NCBI GenBank assembly: GCA_007748055.1
Contig: CP036279.1
Coordinates: forward strand, 4,340,001 to 4,404,000
Direction: 5' to 3'
Source of the DNA: Kolteria novifilia
GTDB lineage: Bacteria; Planctomycetota; Planctomycetia; Kolteriales; Kolteriaceae
Length of the DNA stretch: 64,000 nt
A program made the position numbers and the translations under genes. Below the pieces are notes generated by a model that ran no database searches, was not told the DNA's origin, and was given only the letters and a program-made list of their open reading frames with translations. This document shows, in pieces, positions 7,962-15,748 of this stretch. Position 1 is the stretch's first letter. Every line of letters begins with the position of its first letter.

Positions 7962-10639
7962 TCTTCCCCTCCTTCGGCCGATCTCATCTGAAACGGGTCG
8001 CTTTCGACGATGCCCAAGACGAGTCGGGAAAACGCGTAGTCGCCGGATTGCAACCGGTCTTCGATCCGATTGATCGCACAGCGATCGTAGTATTCGACGC
8101 CCCTCCCCAAGCCGTAGGCGAGCATCTGACGAATCAGGTTTCGCGTGAACTTTTCGGGCGAAGAGCGAAGCAGTGCCCGAAGATCCTTCGGACCTTCGAA
8201 CAACTTGCCTCCAGGTAATGTACCCGATGGATCGATGGGAAACTTGCCATCGCGCTCGCGCCATCCGCCGATTGCGTCGTAATTCTCGAGCGCGAAACCG
8301 AGTGGATCCATGCGGCGATGACAAGCCGCGCACTCCGCCTTGGCACGATGCTGCTCCAAGCGGACGCGTAGCGGAGCCGAAAGTACGACGTCGGTGCTCT
8401 CGTCAAGCTCCGGCACTTGCGGCGGCGGCTCCGGGGGTGGCGTTCCGAGCAACTGCTCGAGGATCCACTTGCCTCGTTTCACCGGCGAGGTGCGATTCGG
8501 GTTCGACGTCACCGTCAAAATACTCGCATGCGTCAAAACCCCTCCCCGTCGATCGCCGTTCATGGAAACCCGGCGGAACTGATCGCCCTTGACGCCGTCG
8601 ATGCCGTAGTGCTTGGCCAAGCGTTCGTTGAGGAAGGTGTAGTCGGCGTCCAAGAGGTCGAGGATGCTCCGGTCCTCACGCATCACGCTGGCGAAGAAGA
8701 GTTCGGTTTCCTGACGCATCGCTTCCCGAAGCTTCTCGTTGAACTTGGGAAAGACCTTGGTATCGGGCGTGACGTTCGCGAGGAGCCGCGTGTGGAGCCA
8801 CTGCCCCGCGAAATTCTCGACCAACGCGTCGGCCTTGGGATCGGCAAGCATCCGCTTGATCTGGCTCGGCAGGTTCTTTCGCAGCGTGCTATTCCGAGCT
8901 TGCTCGAAGAGTTCTTCATCGGGCATGCTGCTCCAAAGGAAGTACGAGAGCCGGGTCGCCAGCTCGTACTCGTCGAGAAGCCGGACCTTGCCCTCCGGGG
9001 GATCCTTCTCGATACGGAAGAGGAAGTTGGGCGAGACCAGCGTCGCCTGGAGGGCAAGCTGCATGGCGCCGTCGAAGCTTTCGCCGTGAACCCGAGCTTG
9101 TTCGACCAAGCCGGTGAAGGCTCGCAATTCGTCCTCGCGAACCGGTCGCCGGAAGGCGCGGGAAAGAAGCGGCTTCAGGGACTCGCGTGCGCATTCCTCC
9201 CAGGACGATTCCTGAAGTTCGGGCCGGCGGACGATCAACGGTTGCTCGGAAGACGTCGGCGTCCCAAGTGGCCCTTGAAGTTCGATCGAGTGAATGATGA
9301 GATTGCGGTCGCGCCGGGTCGGGTCGCTGGCCTTGGGGTCGTAAAAGTCGTTGAGAAAGGCCGCGCCGATCTTGGTCTTGCCGGCCTTCAGCTTGCGTTT
9401 GGTCACGTAGTAGTCGGGATTTTCCTTCTCGGCGGGCACCTCCGGCTCGGCGATCGTCTTCTCGTTGACCTGAATCGCCAACCGGGCCAGGTCCTTCCCG
9501 GCCTGATCGGCGTGAGCCCGAACGCGGATCGCGTAAAGTCCGTCGGCGGGGATGTTGAAGGTCGCGGTGACCGTCCCGGTCGACGGCAGCCGCCGAGCTC
9601 GGTTGTCGTGAAGGTGCCCCCCCTCGAGGTCGGTCGCTTCCTTGCGCACCACGGGATGGGGAAGAAGCGGGCCGACGATCCGGAGCGACTCGACCCACAA
9701 GTTGCGGTCCTTCTCGCCGTCGGGAGCCTTCGCGTCCCAGTAGTCGTTGAGAAATGTTACCGCGATCCGGTGGCGTCCCTTCGAGACGAACTGTCGCGTG
9801 CGGTAGATATCCGGCGTGCCACGAGTGGCGGTGACATCGTGAACCACCAATTCGGCGCCGTCGAGCTTCAGCGACGCTCGCACCGGTTCGGTTCCGGCCT
9901 GGTCTCCATAGGCGGTCGCTTCGAGGAGGTACTCCCCTTCCTCGGGAAACTCGTGGTCGACGTGAATTGCGCCATTGCTCGCGAGCAAGCGGACGCCACT
10001 GTTCATTTGGCCGTGCTGAAGCTTTTCGGCGGAGTAGACCCGTCGCGGAGCGCTCGTCTCGTCGGGAACGGCGATCGCGGCTTCGGCGATGCGTTGAGCG
10101 GCGTCCAAGTAGCGTTCGGTGTGAATCGGAGAGATCGACAGAACGTCGGCGATGTTGTCAAACCCATGCCCGACGTCATCGCTGGGAAAGTCCTTGGAGA
10201 CGTTGAGGTCGACCCCGAGAAGGTCGCGGACAGTGTTGTCGTACTCGTAGCGGTTGAGTCGGCGAATCGTGACGCGGCCGGGACGCGATGTCCCGTCGCA
10301 GCGAGAGAGTTGTCGCTCGATCCAAGCGATGATCGCGGCCGACTCCTGCGCGGAGGGTTGCGGCATGTCCTCCGGCGGCATGAGCCCCGTTCCCAGAACG
10401 TCGGCGACGCTCTCGAGCAAGCGTCCCTTCTTGGAAAAGCTGAGCGAGTTGGTGAAGGTATCGAGCGCGACCCCTCCGGTCGGATCGTCGGCCAGGTGAC
10501 AGTCGAGGCAGTACTTCGCGAGAAACGGTTCGACGTCCTTCTTGTACGACGCCATGACATCGTCCGATCGCCCCGGCGCGGTCGCGCCGAGCATGACGAG
10601 AGCAGTCAACAAGAGGGATCGGCCGCGACGTTCGATCAC
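7958..10639 (-). CDS. Planctomycete DUF1592 cytochrome-type protein (DUF1587/1595/1592/1588/1585)
   Basis: An 893-residue secreted protein. A signal peptide (residues 1-25) is followed by a c-type haem motif CLDCH at 44-48. Domains in order: DUF1587 about 126-190 (RRLNRYEYDNTVRDLLG); a beta-rich central region with two carbohydrate-binding-like halves; DUF1595 about 490-550; DUF1592 about 555-680; DUF1588 about 690-790 with a second CxxCH (CAACHRRMDPLGFALENYD); and DUF1585 about 820-885. It is likely a periplasmic haem protein, possibly redox active, whose substrate is unknown. GTG 10639 is chosen because it gives a normal signal peptide and follows a GGAG; a longer GTG start at 10690 is open. 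It is first in an operon with the DUF1552 gene (4-bp overlap). Confidence 0.9.
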   Translation of the reverse strand: MIERRGRSLLLTALVMLGATAPGRSDDVMASYKKDVEPFLAKYCLDCHLADDPTGGVALDTFTNSLSFSKKGRLLESVADVLGTGLMPPEDMPQPSAQESAAIIAWIERQLSRCDGTSRPGRVTIRRLNRYEYDNTVRDLLGVDLNVSKDFPSDDVGHGFDNIADVLSISPIHTERYLDAAQRIAEAAIAVPDETSAPRRVYSAEKLQHGQMNSGVRLLASNGAIHVDHEFPEEGEYLLEATAYGDQAGTEPVRASLKLDGAELVVHDVTATRGTPDIYRTRQFVSKGRHRIAVTFLNDYWDAKAPDGEKDRNLWVESLRIVGPLLPHPVVRKEATDLEGGHLHDNRARRLPSTGTVTATFNIPADGLYAIRVRAHADQAGKDLARLAIQVNEKTIAEPEVPAEKENPDYYVTKRKLKAGKTKIGAAFLNDFYDPKASDPTRRDRNLIIHSIELQGPLGTPTSSEQPLIVRRPELQESSWEECARESLKPLLSRAFRRPVREDELRAFTGLVEQARVHGESFDGAMQLALQATLVSPNFLFRIEKDPPEGKVRLLDEYELATRLSYFLWSSMPDEELFEQARNSTLRKNLPSQIKRMLADPKADALVENFAGQWLHTRLLANVTPDTKVFPKFNEKLREAMRQETELFFASVMREDRSILDLLDADYTFLNERLAKHYGIDGVKGDQFRRVSMNGDRRGGVLTHASILTVTSNPNRTSPVKRGKWILEQLLGTPPPEPPPQVPELDESTDVVLSAPLRVRLEQHRAKAECAACHRRMDPLGFALENYDAIGGWRERDGKFPIDPSGTLPGGKLFEGPKDLRALLRSSPEKFTRNLIRQMLAYGLGRGVEYYDRCAINRIEDRLQSGDYAFSRLVLGIVESDPFQMRSAEGGEE

Positions 10640-11067
10640 CAGCAAGACTCCATCGACCCGAGGAAGGCAGCAAAACGGAGGGTTCAGCACCGAGGACTGT
10701 CCACGTCAGCCCCGTTCGTTCGCAGTTGTCACCGACAACAAGTACCGGCGGTTGGTCACCAATCGTTGGCCGGAATCGCACGATACGTCAAGTCGGCTTG
10801 TGGCGACGGGACGCTTCCTCGACTCCCCAACAGAACGAAGATCGACGCCGAATGTGACGCGTTTCGTCTCGATCAACCAGTAACGACGAGCGATGACGCC
10901 CCTCGCCCTCTGCCGGGTCTCACGGATGGCCTCCAGGTGGGGTTACTACCTCGTGGAGGGAAAGGAACGCCACGTCGGTCTGGGAAACCGACCCCGTCGG
11001 CAGCTCAATCATAAAGGCTCTGGCGAACTTAAGAAAGGGAAACTGCGGGGAATTGAGCCAGCGGAGC
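10640..11067. other. Intergenic gap, 428 bp
   Basis: It lies between two minus-strand genes. No supported gene was seen. A 6-bp stem with a long loop (CCTCCA and TGGAGG, within 10929-10957) follows the end of kup, but there is no T-tract. No clear promoter for the DUF1592 operon was found. Confidence 0.35.
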
Positions 11068-12969
11068 CTAGATCCTGACGCGCAACACGATCGTGAACAC
11101 ACGCTCGAGAGGGACCCGAAAGTCGCCATAGCGACGGGGACTGTTTCGCAACAGGAATGCGAAAATCGACCGACGCCACTTCCCCCAGTACTCGTGCCCG
11201 AAGACGACCACCGTGGTGCTGGCGAAGTAGTAGTTGGTCGTTTCGGGATCGACGCTCACTCCCAGTTCCTCGGCGAGCTTCAGTGCCGCGGGAAGGTTGG
11301 GGTTCTGCATGTAGCCGTAGCGTGCGACCACGCGGATGACATCGGGGCGCAGGAAACGGACGCTGACGCGCTCCCGAGCCGGAATGCGCGGGACCTCCTC
11401 GAAGTCGACGGTTAAGAGGATGATCTGCTCGTGAAGCGCGTTGTTGAACTGGAGGTTCTGAGAGAGCGCCCGAGGTAGGCTCGCCGACCGACTCGCCATG
11501 TAGACCGCCGTCCCGGGGGGCCGCGGCAGGTCGTAGTTGTCGACAAACGTCATGAACGCGGCCTCGGTCATCGACCGTTCGCCGAGCGCCTTGCGCACCG
11601 CGGTGATGCCGTTCATCCAGATCATCGAGAGGGTAAACCCGGCCGCCCCCACCACGAGCGGAAACCAACCCCCTTCTTCGACCTTGATGAGATTCGCGGT
11701 CAGAAAGGAGGCGTCGAGGACGAAAAAGAAGAGTGCGATCGGAGCCGCCAGCAGCCAGTGCATCCGCCAACGACGAACCATGAAGAAGTAGAAGAGCATC
11801 GTCGTGATGATCATCGTCGTCGAAACGGCGACGCCGTACGCCGCCGCCATCGCGTCGGAGGACTGAAACGCCAACACCAGAGCGATCGTCGCGACCATCA
11901 GCAGCGAGTTGATGAAGGGCACATAGACCTTTCCCTCGGCATCCTCGGCATAGTGCTTGACGGAGACGAAGGGCAAATACCCCAGCGCCACCGCTTGATA
12001 GGTCAGCGAAAAGGCCCCCGAGATGATCGCCTGCGACGCGATGACCGCCGCCATTGTCGCGAGGACCACCAGCGGGTAGATCGCCCAACCGGGAGCCATC
12101 GCGAAGAACGGATGACTCGCGGCTTCCGGGTGGTTGATCAACAGTGCCCCTTGCCCGAAGTAGTTCAGCAGCAGCGAAGGGAACACAACGGCGAACCAGG
12201 CCCGGCGGATCGGCCGAACGCCAAAGTGGCCTAGGTCGGCGTAGAGGGCCTCCCCACCGGTCATCACCAGAAAGACCGAGCCGAGAATCAGAAAACCCGC
12301 CGCGCGATGGGTCGTGAGGAACGTGTAGCCATAGCGCGGGTCGAACGCGGCCAGCACGGAGGGTTCCCGCACGATCCAGCAAATCCCCATGACGGAAATG
12401 ACCAGAAACCAGAGAAACATCACCGGCCCGAAGAGGCGTCCCACCACGCCGGTTCCCCGGCTCTGAAACGCGAACAGGACAACAAGGATGGCGATGGTGA
12501 TGGGCACGACGTAGGCATCGAGCTTGTCGGTGGTCTCCTTGAGTCCCTCGATCGCCGAGAGGACCGACATCGCCGGCGTGATCATGCCGTCGCCGTAGAG
12601 CAACGCGGCGCCGAACAACCCGAGTGTGAAAAGCAGCCAGTGAAGCCACGTCCCCGTTTCGCGTCGCGAGGTGACGAGATTCATCAGCGCCAGGATGCCT
12701 CCCTCTCCGCTGAGGTCGGCGCGCATCACCAACAGGATGTATTTGACGGAGATCTCGAGAATGAGCGACCAAACGATGAGCGAGAGAATCCCGAGGACGT
12801 TGGCGGAGTTGGGCTCGATGCCGGTGCCGCGACCGAAGCAAGACTTCAGCGCGTAGAGGGGGCTCGTACCGATGTCCCCGTAGACGACTCCTAGCGCTCC
12901 CACGGCCAACGCGACGGCGCCGGCGGTGGTCACGGAATGACGGGAGCGTTCGCTCTCTGCATCGGACAC
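11068..12969 (-). CDS. kup: Kup-type potassium uptake permease
   Basis: A 633-residue protein. The hallmark VVYGDIGTSPLYALKSCF lies near the N-terminus, followed by about 12 transmembrane helices (for example GLFGAALLYGDGMITPAMSV) and a hydrophilic C-terminal domain of about 170 residues, as in Kup/HAK/KUP potassium transporters. It imports K+ with H+ across the cytoplasmic membrane. The GTG at 12969 is preferred because it follows GAGGGTGAG at 7 bp and gives the usual short Kup N-terminus; ATG 13056 is an open alternative adding 29 residues. It is divergent from the kinase gene to the right. Confidence 0.93.
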   Translation of the reverse strand: MSDAESERSRHSVTTAGAVALAVGALGVVYGDIGTSPLYALKSCFGRGTGIEPNSANVLGILSLIVWSLILEISVKYILLVMRADLSGEGGILALMNLVTSRRETGTWLHWLLFTLGLFGAALLYGDGMITPAMSVLSAIEGLKETTDKLDAYVVPITIAILVVLFAFQSRGTGVVGRLFGPVMFLWFLVISVMGICWIVREPSVLAAFDPRYGYTFLTTHRAAGFLILGSVFLVMTGGEALYADLGHFGVRPIRRAWFAVVFPSLLLNYFGQGALLINHPEAASHPFFAMAPGWAIYPLVVLATMAAVIASQAIISGAFSLTYQAVALGYLPFVSVKHYAEDAEGKVYVPFINSLLMVATIALVLAFQSSDAMAAAYGVAVSTTMIITTMLFYFFMVRRWRMHWLLAAPIALFFFVLDASFLTANLIKVEEGGWFPLVVGAAGFTLSMIWMNGITAVRKALGERSMTEAAFMTFVDNYDLPRPPGTAVYMASRSASLPRALSQNLQFNNALHEQIILLTVDFEEVPRIPARERVSVRFLRPDVIRVVARYGYMQNPNLPAALKLAEELGVSVDPETTNYYFASTTVVVFGHEYWGKWRRSIFAFLLRNSPRRYGDFRVPLERVFTIVLRVRI

Positions 12970-13640
12970 GTTATGGCTCACCCTCAAGGAAGACGCGTGA
13001 AGCAAGGACGTCGATCGCTCGCGGTTCCATCCCCACGACAACCGGTGCGCCGCCATCGAAAAGTCGGCGCCGTCGCGAGAACCGTGGCCTCGACCGATCG
13101 CGTCGACTCACTCGACAAGACGACGGGCGCGGGTTGGGATCGCCCCCACTCGCATCGGCCTGCGCGTTATAGCGAAGTTCGTTGGTCAAAGAGAAGTCGG
13201 TCGATCGAGACCGTCATCGGGACGCCCCCCTGGTGCCCGCGGCGCGTCGAAGTGATGACAAATGAAGTGCTCTGAGGTATCCTCGGGTAAGCTGCGTGAG
13301 GACGAAAGAGAGGACGACCGCGTGGCGAGCCCGCGCGCATGGTGAGTCGGGGAGGCCCCGTTCGCGGATCCTGGGCCACCGCGAGCGTTGAGAGAAGTCA
13401 ATGATCGGCGAAACTTCACGAAATCCTCGCGTGAAATGGGAGCAAGTTTGCGAGAATGTCCCGTGTATACTGGGCCAGTTGGCGATAGCGCTTTGGTGGT
13501 CGCTGAACGATCGACGATGATCCTCGGCGGCGAGCACTCTTATTCATCTGCCCATTCGCACTGCTACGAGGCCCCCTCATCTCGTGGCGCGCTTGTCCGT
13601 TTGGATCGTTAGTTCGCAAGCAAGGCGTCGGGAAGAACCT
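12970..13640. other. Divergent intergenic region between kup and a Ser/Thr kinase gene
   Basis: 671 bp with no supported gene. A TATACT hexamer at 13466-13471 could be the -10 element for the kinase gene, but no good -35 is spaced correctly. Open frames here are short and have no recognisable content. Confidence 0.4.
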
Positions 13641-15674
13641 ATGTCGACGGGGTACCATCAGGACGTCTCCGCGGTCGGTCGAATTTCCTATCGGCTGAGG
13701 CGTATTCAGGGTGAGGGTGGACTGGGGCAAGTCTGGCTGGCGCAAGACGACGAGTTGCGCCGGGATGTCGCGATCAAGGTGATCCGTCCCGAGGGTCGCC
13801 ACTTTCCCGAGAACAACGAGCGTTTCCTCCGCGAGGTGCGCATCACCGGCCTACTACAACATCCGAACATCATTCCGATCTACCACGCGGGCAAGGACGA
13901 GAACAGCGGCGACGTCTTCTATGCGATGCCGTTCGTCGCGGGCCGAAGCTTGGCCCAAGTGATCTCCGAGTGCTACGCGGACGGCAAGCAACCGACCCCG
14001 ACGGAGTTCCTCCACCTGGTCAACATCTTCGTCGACGTCTGCGACGCCGTCGGCTACGCCCATTCGCGGCGCATCCTGCATCGCGACCTCAAGCCCGACA
14101 ACATCATGGTGGGTGAATTCGGCGAGGTCATGGTCCTCGACTGGGGATTGGCCAAACTCCTCGACGAGGACGACGACGCCTCCTCGTGGATCAGCACCGC
14201 CAGCAACGTGGTCGTCTCTCGCGAAACCTCCGTCATCGGCAGCCCGAGCTACATGGCCCCCGAGCAAGCGGGGCAAACCGACTTGATCGACGAACGAAGC
14301 GACGTCTTCGGGTTGGGCGCGATCCTCTACACGATCCTCACGGGGGAACAGCCGCGCGTGCCGCGACAGATGGAAATGGCTCGCCAACTCTACGAGCGCG
14401 TGCGAAACCATCCGATTCCCAAGGTGAGCGAGGTCAACCCGAAGGCTCCTCCCGCCCTGGCGGCGATTAGCGCCAAGGCGACGGCCCACGACATCGACGA
14501 ACGCTACGAAGACTGCAATTTGCTCATCCAGGACATCTCGCGCTGGATGGCTGGCGAACCGGTCGAAGTCTACAAGGAACCGTGGCGTCTGCGCTTGAAG
14601 CGTTGGCTCCTGCGCCATCGACTGCTCACCTCGTCGATCGCCGGCGCGGCGGTCCTCTTCGCGTTGGCCGCCGGGGTCTTAATGACGTACTCGTGGTCGG
14701 TCTCGAAGATGGTCGAGCACGAGATCGTCGCCCAAGTGCAGCGTCAAGCCGCGCTACAGGCCAATACGATCCAAGATCGCGTCTTGCGCCGGGAGGCGGA
14801 CGCCTCCTACCTGGCGCAATTGCCGACGATTCAAAAGCTGATCGCCGCGCGGAAGGCGAACAACGACGCCGACGAGAAGAAACTCACCCAATCGCTCGCG
14901 TCGCTCTTCACGACGTTTCTGCGCGCCAATACCGCCTACGGGCAAATCGTCCTGGCGACACCTGACAGCCAAGGCGAATACATCGTCAACGCGTCACAAA
15001 ATGAGAGTGACAGTTGGCGCGTCGAGAGTTCGACCAACGGAACGATCGACAACATCAACATTCGTTCGGCGATCCGTGACGCCAGCTTTTTCGACCCCGA
15101 GGAGTTTCGCTTCTTCGAAGTCGGTATCGTCGACGACGGCAAACGCGCCGTGTCGCTGATGTTGGGCGTCGCCGTCCGCGACAACGAAACGGGCGAACCC
15201 TTCGGGGCCCTGCTCCTGCGAACCGACTATCGCTACCTCTTCCGATTCCAATCCGACACGCCGAACACCGACGAGGTGATCTGCCTGAGCAATCGCTGGG
15301 GCCAGTACTTGATTCAAGCGCGCTCGATCACCGGCGAGATCGACCACCCGATGGCGCCGTTGAGCATCCAAAACGAATACCCCAAGATCGCCGGCTTCTT
15401 CAGTTCCAATCAGAAGTCACCGCAGGAACTGTTTGTCGACGAAGGGGACAATCCTCGGGTCTTCGTATGCCGACGGATTCCCTTTCCCCTGGGCGACACG
15501 CAGGAGAATCTCGTCCTCGTCGTCACCAGGTCCTTGCGGGATGCTTGGAACCGGTCGGTCTGGTCGAACAACTGGGTCGTGCTCGTCACGATCGTGATGA
15601 TCATCACGTCGCTGGCGGTCATCCTCGTGCTGATGCGAGCCCTCTTGCGGGATCGGCTCATGCCCACCAGTTGA
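13641..15674 (+). CDS. Transmembrane Ser/Thr protein kinase with extracytoplasmic sensor region
   Basis: A 677-residue protein. The kinase domain spans about 17-325: glycine loop GEGGLGQVW, Lys46 in VAIKVI, catalytic HRDLKPDN with Asp149, DWG (Asp167) in place of DFG, and SYMAPEQAG. The DWG variant recurs in planctomycete kinases. A transmembrane helix at about 330-355 is followed by about 285 residues predicted outside the membrane. That region starts with a helical stretch (HEIVAQVQRQAALQANTIQD) and resembles dCache sensor domains. A second transmembrane helix is at about 643-665, leaving a short cytoplasmic tail. It would sense an external ligand and phosphorylate cytoplasmic targets. ATG 13641 follows GGAAG; a GTG at 13584 is open but less likely. 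Confidence 0.88.
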   Translation: MSTGYHQDVSAVGRISYRLRRIQGEGGLGQVWLAQDDELRRDVAIKVIRPEGRHFPENNERFLREVRITGLLQHPNIIPIYHAGKDENSGDVFYAMPFVAGRSLAQVISECYADGKQPTPTEFLHLVNIFVDVCDAVGYAHSRRILHRDLKPDNIMVGEFGEVMVLDWGLAKLLDEDDDASSWISTASNVVVSRETSVIGSPSYMAPEQAGQTDLIDERSDVFGLGAILYTILTGEQPRVPRQMEMARQLYERVRNHPIPKVSEVNPKAPPALAAISAKATAHDIDERYEDCNLLIQDISRWMAGEPVEVYKEPWRLRLKRWLLRHRLLTSSIAGAAVLFALAAGVLMTYSWSVSKMVEHEIVAQVQRQAALQANTIQDRVLRREADASYLAQLPTIQKLIAARKANNDADEKKLTQSLASLFTTFLRANTAYGQIVLATPDSQGEYIVNASQNESDSWRVESSTNGTIDNINIRSAIRDASFFDPEEFRFFEVGIVDDGKRAVSLMLGVAVRDNETGEPFGALLLRTDYRYLFRFQSDTPNTDEVICLSNRWGQYLIQARSITGEIDHPMAPLSIQNEYPKIAGFFSSNQKSPQELFVDEGDNPRVFVCRRIPFPLGDTQENLVLVVTRSLRDAWNRSVWSNNWVVLVTIVMIITSLAVILVLMRALLRDRLMPTS

Positions 15675-15748
15675 CATCGACGTCAATCGACTGAGGAATC
15701 ACACCCTGAGAGGCCGTTCCCAACCACCGTCTCGAACGATGGACAGAG

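Noticed and set aside
8417-11014. 865-codon plus-strand open frame over the DUF1592 gene
   Set aside because: The minus strand encodes a complete multi-domain DUF1592 protein; the plus frame has no recognisable domain and arises from high GC content.
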